Shown: positions 33,770 through 46,310, numbered from the stretch's first letter. The stretch: DNA of 64,000 nt from Tulasnella sp. 424 (GCA_019633425.1 WSUB01000151.1:33923-97922), one strand, 5' to 3'. Program-made: numbers and translations. Notes: generated by a model from the sequence alone, not told the origin.

Positions 33770-36185
33770 AAGCTCAGATCTTGGAGACAAAGACAGTCCA
33801 TGCCCGAGACACCTCCTCCAACGCTCCCACTTGGCCGACAGCATCACTGGGACCCACCACTCGCAGTCAGAACCGGGGACTCGCCGATGGACGACCGCAG
33901 CTGGCTATCGGTGCCGTAACCGTCGCAAGTATACAAGGCGGTCACTTCAACCCTTGATTCAAGACCCATCACCACTGCTCCTCTGCAAAAATCCCAATCC
34001 AACTGGTCGTTTAACAGCACTTCAGCACTTCTAAAATCACCTCAGCTACATACTTTTTACCCGCCCGAATACCATGAAGGTCCTCGCTATCGGTACCTCT
34101 CGCAACATTGGCTACTTCGCCGCTCTCAGCCTCCTCAGAGCTGCCAATACCGTCACCTTCCAGCTTCGCAATGTTTCGGCTTTCGACGAAGATGTCGAGA
34201 TACAGCCGTTCGTCAAGTCTGGCCAGACAAAGCTTGTGAAAGGAGACGCTCTTGTCCAGGAAGACGTCCGCACGGCCTGGACTGAGGCGAATGCGGATGG
34301 TGTGCCTGTCGACGTCGTTCTGCTCAGCGTTGGTGAGTCCGCCCAGCTGTCGAATTCTGAGAAAGTTCTATCGTTTAACCACCCATCCTATGATCCTCTG
34401 AAGGCGGAACACCAAAATTCACCCTCTCGAAAGGCTTCGTTATCAACCCTCCAAACCTCTGCACGAGCTCCCTCGTCAACCTTCTCTCCGTCATTCCACA
34501 CGACCCCCCAATTCAACCAAAGATCGTCGCGGTAACATCCAACGGCGTTACTGCCGACTCTCACGAGAGCATCCCGTTCCTTGCAAAAGGGTTTTATGCC
34601 CTCATTTCAGTCCCTCATGCTGATAAGCTTGGAATGGAAAAGGTCATTCACTGGTCCGCTGGATGGCCTAAGGAGTCGTGGAAGGATGGCGATCCCGAGG
34701 CTCACATCTAGCCACAGGGATGGCAAGAGCAGTTAGGTGGTAAAGCTGGGTGGCTCAAGTCCATTGTGGTCGTTAGGCCGGCGATTCTAACCGACGGAGA
34801 GGAAGCTGCCAAGTACAAAGCTGGAGAAGATATTCCTGGTCTGTGGAATGTGAGCCGGAAAACCGTTGCCCACTTCATCTCAAACGATGTCCTGAACAAC
34901 TGGTCGAAGTGGGAAGGAAAAGCAGTTTCGGTCGGATGCTAATTCCGGGACAATTCGATGGTATTTGCCTCGTGCCAAAGAAAGGACGAGTTCCATCATG
35001 TCCATGTAATAGTCGCTGTAGCACGTGTCTTGTATGCCTTAAGTTATGTACGTATTCCTAACTTCAGAGTCTTTCGCCATAATCATTTATCGGCTTGTGA
35101 CGTGTTGGTGAAGACTCATAGCCGAGCGAGGTCGTATCACGGCCCCTGAAAGAGGGGCTGCCTCGGAAGACGAGAAATAGTCGATAGCGGAAGCGGGGAG
35201 GGCCGTGGCCGGAGAGTTGGATTTTGCAGTTCGACTTCACTTCAAGTTGTTCACCTCACCCGCACCGTCCCCGCCCCCGTATATAGTCCAGACTAAGCTA
35301 AACATGACGAGCAATATTAGGCCTTGTAAATATATACAGTACATAGAGTTGTAAATAGCTCAGTCCCTGAATTAGCCAGCGTTGATTGGTCCCCCCTCTA
35401 TCGGTCATTAAACACGCGACGCAACATCGAATCCTTTATACCTTGGTATTTACACTACATGCGCGAACGCGGTCTTGCCGTCATCTTTCTAGGTCATCGA
35501 CGAAGAAAGAGACGTTGCCCAGGGCTCGCCACGAGGAGGCCCGCGTTCGTCTTTGACCCCCAAAAACAAAAGCTGCGCTATCGAGTCTAAGTACTCCGGT
35601 CATTCCGGTTTACTATCTAATCGGTCATCGGTTTGCTACGCCCACATGGTATCGCATTAGCGCCATGAGACTGTAGAACACGAACTCGGCACCCGCCGCG
35701 CTTGACGTTCGCCCAGGTATTGGCCAATCGAAGCCCTAAGCTCTGCCCAGGGAATAGCTAGGCAGGACGTTCAAAGGGTTAGGAAAGACTGGGTGACTCG
35801 ATAGGACTTGAGAGGACTGACCTAACCGCCCAGAATGAGCCACTGACGGCCGCCAAAAGCGGGAACCGGCCGTCCTGAAAGTGGTGGAGGTGGTCGTCCA
35901 ATCTTGCTGGATGCGTCTTAAGGCCCTGAGGAAGGTGGTAGTTGAAGAGGGGTAGACTTTCAACCCGGAGGTCTTAAGTAGTTTTTGCCTCAATATAAAC
36001 CCTGTTGTTGGACGACGGGTGGTTTGGGTCCGTTAGACTGGATCAAAACGAGACCCCCGTCGCTCTCGAGAACTCACATGCTTCCAACGAAAGGTTTATT
36101 GTATGGAACGCGGAAATCGCGCATTCACTCTAGATTTCAATCCAGTTGCCGTTGGCAGTGACGTCACCGTGTTGGGCCTGCGGGT
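33770..36185 (+). repeat. Dispersed segmental duplication, copy 1
   Basis: About 2.4 kb similar to 58242-60500, including the oxidoreductase-like gene, its promoter and about 1.1 kb downstream. The right end runs into the upstream region of F-box F. Copy 1 contains an extra stretch near 35200-35420 that copy 2 lacks. Confidence 0.85.
34074..34942 (+). pseudogene. NAD(P)-binding Rossmann protein, nonsense copy
   Basis: Exons 34074-34332 and 34404-34942, same as the intact copy at 58560. The frame is open up to a TAG at 34709-34711, where the intact copy has TTG (Leu); the rest reads normally to TAA 34940-34942. A truncated product of about 187 residues would lack the C-terminal third. Confidence 0.85.
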
Positions 36186-36232
36186 GGTGTACAAGCGCTC
36201 ACGATCTTCCCCCCCCCCCCTCAACCACGACA
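34943..36232. other. Non-coding part of duplication copy 1 and upstream of F-box F
   Basis: Highly similar to 59429-60500 but with no convincing gene in either copy; open frames are not preserved between them. Confidence 0.5.
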
Positions 36233-37594
36233 ATGGCCGAAACAACTGAAGCAGGTTCCCCAGCCCTCAATCAGTTGAATCTTAAAAGCGCCGTTGAAGA
36301 CCTTCCCACCTTACCCGCCGAGCTCTGGCACGTCATCTGCCACTGTCTGCAGCTGGATATGGAAGCTGAGATCCTGGAAACCTGTCGTTTCGAGACGCCG
36401 TCTTATTATGCTTTACGTCGTCTAGGACAGACCTCTTGGTTTTTCTATCAGTTGACCCTCTCCATTCGTAGCGGCGTCATCTTCATCAGCGCCAAAGCGC
36501 GGCGCATCCGCTTGAAAGGTCGACTCCCGGAAAGCAGCGGAAACACTCTAAACACTGCGTTTCTGGTTGGGTATGACACGTCAGTCATGGAAGCGATGAA
36601 AAATATCCCAGGACCTCGCCAATTACTCTTTAAAGAGCATATTTTCTTCGAGCGGAATGTGTTGGATTGGGCGACCATCATTCCGACGGTGACGAGCCTC
36701 ACGTTGCGAGGGTGCGGCATTGATAAGGGAAATTTCCCGATTGCTCCGCATCTTACGACAGCAAAGCTATATTCCCTTGTCGATCTTCGAAAGTCGAACA
36801 TCAAAAACTTAAACCTCGACTATCCATACTCCGACAATCTAAGGCGCTGGCTTCCGCCAGCGTTGGCACTCCTGGCCCTAATTCCTTCGTTGGAGAACTT
36901 GACTGCAACGGCGAGGTCGTTCAGGTCAATTGGCCAACTACCTACAACATTAGACCTCCCTCCCCTGCGGACCCTCGTAGTGGTCAGCCATCTAACAGGG
37001 TCTATTAACCAAACCCACATCCTCTCCTTTCTCCGCCGCTGCTCGACACTAGAAACGCTACACATCAGCGGCTCAATTCTTTCCAAAGCTCTGGAACCCG
37101 GAGAGGCCGCTGTCAACATGCCCAATCTCAAGGAATACGACGGACGTCCGGAGTATCTCACTCTGATCCACTCTCCCGCTCTCCGTCGGGTGGTTGTGAG
37201 GTCATTGCAATGGGATGCAGCTGACTCGGTAATTCGGTCTCTTGCTTCCATGGCACCTGACTTGGAAACCGTTGTGCTTGAGTTGGCTGTAGGAATGGAC
37301 AGCCCGGTGATTAATAGTATCGGGGTAAGATTGGATGTACACCGCCGCATATTCCTCCATCTCACTTACTATGACTTTGTCTCACTGCTACAGCAATGGG
37401 TGGAAGAGGCTGCTGGAAGATGGAGCCCTCACTGGAGGTCCACGGAACGATTTTCGCTCGTCATCCGAACCGCACCCTTAGGAGAATGGATCTACTCGGC
37501 CAAAGTAGGGAGAGCCGAGTCAGGAGAAATATCTGCTGAGTATTATAGTCGACGAGAGGAGTCCTTGGCTTACCTGGCAACTAGCGCGAATTGA
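36233..37594 (+). CDS. F-box protein F (second subfamily)
   Basis: Exons 36233-37324 and 37394-37594, 430 residues. F-box-like TLPAELWHVICHCLQLDMEA, LRRLGQTSWFFYQLTLSI, Leu-rich middle and C-terminal QWVEEAAGRWSPHW...ESLAYLATSAN. The 69-nt intron (37325-37393) has no stop and is a multiple of three, so retention would insert 23 residues without breaking the protein. ATG 36233 is preferred over an in-frame ATG at 36146. Confidence 0.8.
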   Translation: MAETTEAGSPALNQLNLKSAVEDLPTLPAELWHVICHCLQLDMEAEILETCRFETPSYYALRRLGQTSWFFYQLTLSIRSGVIFISAKARRIRLKGRLPESSGNTLNTAFLVGYDTSVMEAMKNIPGPRQLLFKEHIFFERNVLDWATIIPTVTSLTLRGCGIDKGNFPIAPHLTTAKLYSLVDLRKSNIKNLNLDYPYSDNLRRWLPPALALLALIPSLENLTATARSFRSIGQLPTTLDLPPLRTLVVVSHLTGSINQTHILSFLRRCSTLETLHISGSILSKALEPGEAAVNMPNLKEYDGRPEYLTLIHSPALRRVVVRSLQWDAADSVIRSLASMAPDLETVVLELAVGMDSPVINSIGVRLDVHRRIFLHLTYYDFVSLLQQWVEEAAGRWSPHWRSTERFSLVIRTAPLGEWIYSAKVGRAESGEISAEYYSRREESLAYLATSAN

Positions 37595-38254
37595 GCGGAG
37601 CCATAGACTTGCTGGCCGACAACTACGGTTTGAACCAGCTCGGCGGAGAATGTTACTTCTGAGACGTTTCTTCAAACGTACACGTCCTATCTACTAGAGC
37701 TAAATAGTTTACACGTAGCGTAGCCTATGCTTTAGGACAGGCTTGGTGTCCTTTCCGGGTCCGTCGTGATATGCACGGCTTAGGATGATCTTCATATGTA
37801 CAGGTGTTATATGTTGTCAGGCTTCCATATGTACCTTTACCCAGTTATGATTCGTCGATTCGCCCTGATTTCTTCCTCGATTGGTTTTCGAATGCCAATG
37901 AGTTGGTTATTGCGTTACTCTACGACTACAGGACCACCGTGTACACTCAACTAGTCCATCGTTCCCCTTTCTGGCGTCCATTCCTTCACTGAACACTCTG
38001 ATATCAATACCCAAATCGTTCTCATCCTTTCAGCCACCTACTAACAACCCTATTGCGGCCTTCTTTTCTTAACCTCGGCTTGTGCATGGGTGTTGAGGGA
38101 TGCATCGACGGGATGCATATCACGAGACTAGTTCACTCCTGTTCGCGACCAACGCACACACGCGTCTTTGTTATATTTCCCCCGCCATTGCCTGACAGTA
38201 GAGTTGCCGCATATGAACAAATAGGCTCTATGGAATTTTTCATTGAAAGTGAGG

Positions 38255-38625
38255 CGTGTGGGATGCTCTCGCTCCAGCTTCATCTGGTGGACCTCGTACT
38301 TGAGCCGGCCAGGAGCCCATAATTCCAGAAGTTTGAGGACACCGAGGTACGCCTTATCCTCTCGCGGACCTCTTCATGGGAATTCCCTCATGAGTCTCTG
38401 GTTGTTATGAAACGTAGAAACGGATGGAATAGGTTGCCGCGAGCCACGGTCCTCACTGCTGATCGAGCTGCGGATGGAGCGCGTCACGCCGCGAACTGCC
38501 CGACTTGGAAAATGGGTTTTACCATGGATGTTACCCCAAGTCAGGAGAACAACCTCCAGAGAAGTTATTCCTGGAATACTACAGTCGATGTGAAGGAGTC
38601 GATGGCTTACCTAGCTACGGTGATT
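38255..38625 (+). pseudogene. F-box remnant H1 with internal deletion
   Basis: The N-terminal part resembles the E/F F-box region up to the AAGTTTGAGGACACC stretch; it then jumps to a degraded copy of the C-terminal exon (ACTGCCCGACTTGGAAAATGG, GAATACTACAGTCGATGTGA). No open frame. Confidence 0.7.
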
Positions 38626-38912
38626 GACAGGAAACTCTGGCGTAGGTCGTCATCTGTAGCGCCCTTTCGGAGATCGTTCGGTTCGGGAATCCGACGGCGG
38701 ATGACAAACATACGTTCCCACCCTAAGTCCTCCCTTCAAAGACGTACACGCTCGCTTCTAAAATAGTGGTTAATTTACGTGTATGCAGTGTAGTACCATG
38801 CGCGTTTAGGTTGGTAAGAGCTTACGTAAGCACTGTGCTGGGTGGTTCGCAAGCGCTCGTCTTGTCTTCTCAAGCTTCCTTTATCCAACCGTCCCCTCCC
38901 TCGACCACGGCA

Positions 38913-40274
38913 ATGACTGAAACAGCGGAAGAAGCTCTTCAACCATTTCATCGATCGAGCTTTCCAAACAATTCATCAGCGGGGTGCATTAAGGCCCCTT
39001 ACACCTTACCCGCCGAGCTCTGGAACGCCATCTGCCACTTTCTGCGACTGGCCGCGGAAGCTGAGGGCCTCGAATTAAAGAATAGCGAGACGCCGTCTTA
39101 TTGTGCTCTGCATAGTCTAGGACAGACCTCTCGGTTTTTCCACCAGTTGACCCTCTCCGTTCGCACCGGCCTTATCTACATCCATGCCGGACTGGGGTCC
39201 ACAATTGTGAAAGGCCAATCCAAGAGCGGCGGGAACGTGGTTTACACCGTGATTTTGACAGGATTCAAGCGAGTCACGGGAATAATAAAGAATGTCACGG
39301 GACCTCGTCAACTAATCTTTACAGAGTATTGTTTCAATGGACGACATGGGTAGGAATGGGCAACCGCCATTCCGACGGTGACAAGCCTCACGTTGCGAGG
39401 GTGCGTTGTCCAGGAGCCCCCAATTGCTCCGTATCGTACGACAGCAGAGCTATATTCCCTGGTCGATCTTCGGAGGTCAAACGTCAAAACATTAAACCTC
39501 GATTATGCCTACGCCGATGGCGCAACGCAATCAGTCCCCCCAACTTTGGCGCTCCTAGCCCTAATTCCTTCGTTGGAAAGCTTCACCGTGACAGCGAAGT
39601 CGTTCAGGGTTAATGGCCAGATACCTGCAACTTTAGACCTCCCTCCCCTCCGGAGCCTTGCAGTAGTTAGCGACCTCACAGGGTCGATCAATCAAACGCA
39701 CATCCTCTCCTTCCTCCGCCGCTGCCCAACACTTGAAACGCTACACATCAGCCCTCCAATTCCTTCCAAAGTCCTTGAACCTGGTGAAAAGCCTGCCAAC
39801 ATGCCTAATCTCAAGGAGTACGACGCACGTCCGGAGTATCTTACTCTGATCCACGCTCCCGCTCTCCGTCGAGTGGTTGTAAGATCATTGCAGTGGAATA
39901 GAGCCGACGCTTTAATCCGGTCTCTTGCCTCTATGGCACCTGACTTGGAAACCGTTGTGCTCGAGTTGACTGCAAGAATGGACGACCCGGCGATTAATAG
40001 TATCGAGGCAGGTTTCAATGTATACCGACGCATATTTCTACATTATACTTACTATGAATTTGCTTCCTTACTGCAGCAATGGGTGGAAGAGGCTGCAGGG
40101 AGATGGAGCCCGCATTGGGAGCCGGAGCGATTCTCGCTCGTCATCCGGACCGCACCCTTGGGAGAATGGATTTACTAGGCCAAAGTAGGGAGAGCCGAAT
40201 CCGGAGAGATATTCTTTGAGTATTATAGTCGACGGGAGGAGTCGATGGCTTACCTAGCAACTAGCACGAACTGA
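38913..40274 (+). pseudogene. F-box protein G, two nonsense codons
   Basis: Tandem copy of F. TAG at 39351-39353 interrupts the middle, and a second TAG at 40176-40178 replaces the Ser codon after GEWIY. The last part still encodes AKVGRAESGE...ESMAYLATSTN and TGA 40272-40274. The intron donor is GC or altered (GAGGCAGGT at 40005-40013), but the intron is stop-free. It keeps strong similarity, so inactivation is recent. Confidence 0.8.
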
Positions 40275-40907
40275 GGAGAGCCATTGACCCGCTGGCCGAG
40301 AGCTGTTTTGGCCAGGCCGGCGGAGAATTTTGCCTCCGAGGCGTTTCTTCAAAACTTACACGTACTACCTACTAGAGCTAAATAGTTTACACGTAGCGTA
40401 GCCTATGCTTTAGGCGGGGCTTGGTGTCCTTTCCGGATCCGTCGTGATGTGTTGGCTTAACCGGTCTTCATACAGGTGTTATATGTTGTAAGGCTTCTAT
40501 ATGTACTTTTATCTAGTTATGATTTCTCGATTCGCTCTGATTTCTTTCTCGGTTGGGGTTTCAAATGCTAATGAGTTGGTCCTCGCGTAACTTCACGGCG
40601 ACAGGACCACCGTGTACACTCAACTAGTTGGTCGTTCCCATTTGTGACGTTCGTTCCTTTACTCAACACTCTAATATCAACACCTAAATTGCTCTCATTC
40701 TTTTCAGACACCTAATGGCAACTCTTTCGCTGCCTTCCTTTCGTAACCTCAGCTGGTGCATGGGCGGTGAGACGGGATGCATCTCGATGCACGAGAGTTC
40801 CCGTACGCGACCAGCACACGCGCGTCTTTCTTTCGCCATTTCCAGACGACAGAGTTGTCACAAATTAATCAGGAGGCTCTATGGAACTTGTCACTGAAAT
40901 CAAGGCG

Positions 40908-41275
40908 CGTGGGATGCTCTCGCTCCTGCTCTATCTGGTGGACCTCGTACTGGAGCCGACCAGGAGCCCATAATTCTAGAAGTTTGAGGACACCAAGGTA
41001 AGCCTTATTCCCTGGCGGATCTCTTTATTGGAATTCCCTCATGAATACTTGGCTGTTATGAAACGTAGAAGTGAGTGGAATAGGTTGCTGCGAGCCAGAG
41101 TCCTCATTGCCGCTCGAGCTGCGCATGGAGCGCGTCACGTGAACTGCCCGACTTTGGAAAATGTATTGTACCATGGATACCACTCGGCCCCAAGTCAGAG
41201 AGAACAACCCTCAGATACTTATTCCTGGAATACTACAGTCGGCGTGAAGGAGTCGATGGCTTAGCTAGCTGCGGT
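40908..41275 (+). pseudogene. F-box remnant H2 with internal deletion
   Basis: Tandem copy of H1 with the same internal deletion and further decay (for example TTAGCTAGC where H1 has TTACCTAGC). Confidence 0.7.
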
Positions 41276-41465
41276 GATTAACAGGGAACTCGCATAGGCT
41301 CGTCTCCGTAGCGCTCTTCGGAGATCGTTCGGTTCGGGAATCCGGCGGCGGATGACCAAACATTCCCCCCTAAGTCCTCCCTTCAAAGATGTACACGCCC
41401 GCTTCTAAAATAGTGGTTAATTTACGCGTATGCAGTGTAGTACCATACGCGTTTAGGTTGGCTGG

Positions 41466-42180
41466 GTGGGCGGCTCGTTTCCGCAGCGGTACTAGCGACC
41501 TGTGCAACGCGCGCGTGTGGTATCTCCACTTCCGGTCCGCCGTGCACACTGCTGTACACTTCGTAACACCCTCATCCCCGGACTGGAGCGGTTTCCGTTT
41601 AGCTTGGTTCTACTGTGAACACAGGACCCGGACGTACACTTTTAGATTATTGTGCCCGCAATAGTTAGTTGATGACTGGTATCGTGTACGTGCCCCATCG
41701 ATTGCAAACGCGGAATGGCCTCCTGACATGCCTTTCGATCGAGGAGCTAAGTTCGGCTCCAATATTTTCCTTGCTAAGTTTGATGCCGCGCGGTAACCAG
41801 CAGGAGAACACACTTCGGAATATGCGTTTTAAAGCAAGCTTCGCATTGGATAGCGCTAATTTACAGAGCCAAATCGGACAGCGAGAGAGAGAGGAGAGGA
41901 AAAAACAACAGAGCAGAGGATAGCAGCAGGTTCCGATAGATACAAAACCAGAAACATAGGTAGAAACCAGTAGATAACGAGGCATGTAAAGAGAGAGCGA
42001 GGAGACAGAAACAGAGCAAAGTATAGAGCGCCGGGTTCGAACGAAGGAACAACACAGGCGCGAGAAAACGAAGTTAATAACAGTTTGTTCAAAAAACGAG
42101 GAAAGCGAGAAGTTAAAAGTCGAGGAGAGTGCATGAGGGGCATTTTATGAGCATAAGAAGAGAGGGGGGGCAGTGGGTGA
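41466..42180. other. Intergenic with GA-rich tract
   Basis: A purine-rich stretch (GAGAGAGAGAGGAGAGG at about 41882-41898 and further to 42150) is the likely 3' UTR side of the 42181 gene. No other gene seen. Confidence 0.4.
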
Positions 42181-43169
42181 TCACCACGTGTAGCTCTGCT
42201 GGGGGTTGGCCCTTGCTGCTGGGTACTGATAGGCGGGGTTGTACATCGGCGGCTGTGGCTGCTGAGCGTTGACGTACATGCCCTGAGGAACCTGTTGGTA
42301 CTGAACGCCCTGAGGAAGCTGGTAGGGTTGAGCAGGCACGGCGCCAGTGGTCATTGGAACACCGAAGGCGGGTTGACCGGGTTGGTAAGCTACTGGTTGA
42401 CCCTTGTAGTAGTCAGCAGGGGTGATGGTAGCGGCGGATTCCCGACGGCCATTGGGATCGTAGAGCTGGTAAGCAGGCACGCCGTTGTGGGGCGGGAGAA
42501 TGTATTGCTGCGAGAAGTGGGCGGAAGAGGGAGAAGAGCCAGAGGAGGAGGAGGATGCCCAGCCGTCGTCGGAAGAGCCCGAGCTTGGAGGTGGAGAAGA
42601 GGAGGTGTAACCGTCGCCGGACTCGGTCCTGGCGTGCCATTGCGAGATGGAAGCGTACATGGGAGTGGTCATTTGAGGACGGGTCTGGTGAGAAGAAAAT
42701 CAGGTGTGAGATGGTGTTAAGGTGGAGACGTAATTAAGAGAACAACGTACGGGAGGGAAGACGGCTTGGACCCAGACACTGCTGTCGGGGAAGCGACGGG
42801 CATCGAGAGCGGTGAGATCATCGACGGAACCCCAGAGGAGGCTATCGGCTGTAGAGGGAAGAGGAAAAGGTCAGATGAGTTGCGAGTTGGTGGAATGAAA
42901 TGAGACTCGGACTTACGTTGCTTAAGACCGAAGAGCTTGACACCGCGTTCCTCTCGCTTGGCGATGCACTTCTTTGACCTCCGGAGATGGCCAAGGAGCG
43001 AGTTTGGAGCGGTGATGTTAGCGGAAGACAAGTCAGAGTGGCATGCTGGGCAGTAGCCGGACTCTGCAGTGATGATGTAGAAGGGGACGTTGGCCTTCCT
43101 TAAGGGGCCGAGGACCTCGCGGATGTTGTCGAGGGTGATGGTGGTGAAGAGCTTCGATTCGGCAGACAT
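42181..43169 (-). CDS. Hypothetical protein with C2HC-like motif and Pro/Gln-rich tail
   Basis: Exons (minus) 43169-42917, 42848-42751, 42684-42181; 284 residues, phases match. N-terminal part (about 1-85) has CPACHSDL and HLRRSKKC, a possible zinc site C-x2-C-x(17)-H-x6-C. The middle SLLWGSVDDLTALDARRF...WVQAVFPP is well formed. The C-terminal half is Ser-, Pro- and Gln-rich with many Tyr (QYQQVPQGMY). I do not recognise the family; a DNA- or RNA-associated regulator is a guess. An in-frame ATG at 43277 is possible. Confidence 0.7.
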
Positions 43170-46100
43170 TGTATCTGAGCAGGTAGTAGGAGCTGGGAGT
43201 GAGAATGTGTGTGAGAGAGGAGTGGTGGATGTGTGTTGAAACTGGAAGAGGGGGCGAATGATGCTGGTGAAAAACACAGAGGTGGACTCGAGTATTTAGC
43301 CCATCGCGTTGTGTTTTGCCTGAGCCCTCGACAGCCGCCATGTAGCCGCGGCGGGTCAGGGCTGAGATGGAGAGTGGTAAGGCTTGCAGTGTTGGAGATG
43401 GTTGGAGACGACGTTGAGAAGATGCTGGGTTGAATCTGTGATGGTCAGTGTTGTGCAATATAAGGGGTTGGGATGTGCAACTTGCTAATCTCTCTCGAGG
43501 TTAGCGGCCCAAGTGCGGTGGCCAGATCCAGATCTCACACTTCCAGATTGACTTTTCCCAGCGGCGGATCTACCGGGCGGCCATAGAGAGCATCCGCCGT
43601 GGGAGTCGTGGACGAAAAGCGGCTCTAGTCCAGGGTCCCCCCCTTCGCCGCCGTTCACCACCCTCCCTTCGACAGCACCCGCAGCGAACCATCCAATAAC
43701 GCTCCTTAATTGCGGTCAGTCGCTAGCGCCACAGTCTTACCGCCGCTTTCCGCGCAGATCTGGAAATTTCAGATCCAGTCCAATGTTCAATCTACGCGGA
43801 TCTCATGCAACAAATTAGTATCCGGCATTTATCCCCACAACCCATCAACCCCCCGACCGACATCCACACCCGCCTACCCACCGCGACCGCCCGCCAATGT
43901 ACACAGCAATCATGGACGTTGTCAGGAGTTAAAAGAGAGCTCTATTAGCTAAGAAGCGGCGATAGATTCACTTCTAGCGGAAACACCACAGCCTGCCTCC
44001 CCTGTGCAAAAAACACAGCGTGTACCAACCAGCCCCACGTTCCACATCGTCCCGCTCTGTTGTATGCAACTTGCACAGTTTGGTCCCCAGTTCCACCAAC
44101 TTTTGGATCTCGCATGCCTTTCTCGACACGTTGGTTCGTCGACCGGGGTTTTGGGAAGCGGCCAAAGGCAGGAGGGTTCAGTGCAACTTGCACACTAGTC
44201 GACGCCTAAATGCCATGCTCTGAGCGACTTACACAGGCTCATAGAAAGGCTCGCGCGATGCAGGGGCACAATCAATCATGTCCAAGTCGTCTTCTAGATC
44301 CCAATCGTCGCTAACGAATCGTCGGGGGTTCCACGTTGTTCAAGCGACGCCGGCCCCGACGTCCGCCTTTCTTTTTCCTACCAAATTGGTTAGGCAACGG
44401 GCGCGAGGTCAACGCAGCACTTTGAGGGTGTGGTTGGGGGGAGGTGGAAGGTCTCGCAAAGGTGGTTTGGCGAAGGTCGTTCGTACGTTCCCCCCTCGTC
44501 CATCGTTCGCATCTTTTAGCCCTCTAAGCTTGACTCTATTATAACCCATTAGTCTTCGAAGACCTGAGTACCGGAGACTCGTGTGTTGATTGCCAGATCT
44601 GCACAGGTCCGGCCCTGTCATAAACACAAATGCACCCAGCTTATCGACCTTCCTTCCCATGTGGTTGTCCAGACGGGTCTATGAACCTCTCCCCCAGACG
44701 CTTCAGACGACGGTTTTTGAGCTTTTGTGTGCCTCGAGAGCCGGCTCTGTATTCTCTGGATGTCTTTATCTCGATTGCGAGCACTTTTCTGCTCTAGGGG
44801 AAGATTTTTGGATGAACGGTGTTCGCCTCACCTGTGTGGCCCGTATGGAAGGAATTACGGACACTCCCGTAACGCTACGCCTCTTCTCTCATCTCCATTT
44901 CGACCTCTTTCTTTCACTTGCGACGCCACTCTCAAAGCCTAGCCACGACAAACGACAAGGGATGCGGGCTACTTTGTTGTTTGTCGGTACGCGCCGCGCG
45001 CGGAGGCGTTGAACCGAAACAACAGCGGTCGCTCATTCAACCTCGATCACTCCTTTGAACCAACCTTTGATGCAGTGCGAGCGTGATCGGGCGTTCCCGC
45101 GGCAAAACAAATCGGGGGTGTTTCTTTGCCTTCCGTTCCGTCCGAGCTTCTGGTGCCCCGATTCACTCTGTGAAGCTTCTCTCCTATACATTGCTTATCT
45201 GCCTTCGTCCCTCGGCTTCCAGTTGCTCGGGAGCAATCCTGCTCTTCCCGGGAAAAGGTGGGAGAGGGGGGCATTGCTGCCGTGCGACAGCGGAGGCTCT
45301 TCGTTATCGAGGTAACTCTCTTTATAAAGCAGGGAATGAATGATCGAAGTCTGAAATGAAATGAGATTTGTTTATTTTTGCCTCCTAAATTTGGGTGGTC
45401 CCCACCTCATTTCTGAGCGACTGCCGCGCGGCGCGTCAAACCGGTTCGGGGAATGGTGGGTGGCGAAAAAGACGTAAGCTTAAATCATCACCCGCATTTC
45501 ATCTCGCGCTAAAAAAGGATATATCACTTGTTTCAGCTTGCGTCGGTGAAGAGTCCAACGCACCCGCGGCTTGTACGTGCACCGAGAGGGGCATATATCT
45601 CAACTTCAATATACCGTGAGATGAGATCTTGAGTGTATGCTTGGTGATCTGGGGTTCGAAGTGCGGAAAGCGCCTACACTCCTGCTCCTACCCGCTCCGC
45701 ACTGGCTCCGCGTCCGCTGGGTCCCACCTGCCTATTAAGACTCTTCAAGTGCAGCGTTAGCCAGTGTTTAACCACTTCTCCCACCTATGATTCACGGCGT
45801 GGTGTGTGTCCGAGCCGAGAATGCCGGGCCAGAGATGGAGATGCAATACACCTCGCCACCTATTCATCCACACGCCGCTTTCTAAACCAGTTTATCTTAT
45901 CTTGACCTATCCTAGGTTTGGAAGTGAGCTCTCCCTCCCATAATTAACCTTTTCGAGCAGCATCCCTGCAGGTTCCGCCCTTCGAGTGGAGCCCCTTCCG
46001 CTTGACTATGCCACCCTCGGCATTGTGCGTCACTGCTTCGGATAGGATGCGGAAGTCCCCGAGGTGGGATCTTCCGGTGGGGCTTTCGCTTGTTAGCCGG

Positions 46101-46310
46101 CGGCGTAATGAAGTGTTTCACCCGAAAGTCTCTCTCGCCGCCCGACTGAGATGACCTCGTGGATTGGAGGGACCTATATCGGTGAGTACGATGCGTGACT
46201 GAGTCTTGGTCCCGTTATCTTGGAGGCAAAGGTGGTTGTTCGGCGAAACTAGCGGGCGAAAGGTTTACAGCGGGCGACTCGTGTTAGCTCTGCTACTCTT
46301 GCCTCAACAA
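43170..46310. other. 3.1 kb without a recognised gene
   Basis: Several open frames of 80-140 codons (for example 44590-45012 plus) show no family features or intron signals that join into a longer model. Could hide a short gene or a promoter region of the divergent 42181 gene. Confidence 0.4.

Larger units (their letters stand above)
36185..41465 (+). repeat. Tandem duplication of about 2.6 kb (F-box gene plus deleted relative)
   Basis: About 36185-38815 is repeated as 38860-41465. Shared parts include the F-box gene, a downstream block with CTAGAGCTAAATAGTTTACA (37697 and 40374), the deleted F-box remnant and an end block GCTTCTAAAATAGTGGTTAA (38754 and 41401). Confidence 0.85.

Noticed and set aside
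18718..40178. Repeat-induced point mutation (RIP) as cause of the nonsense codons
   Set aside because: The F-box B stop fits C to T (CGA to TGA), but the second stop in G is TCG to TAG and the oxidoreductase stop is TTG to TAG, which are not C to T or G to A changes. No broad transition bias is visible.
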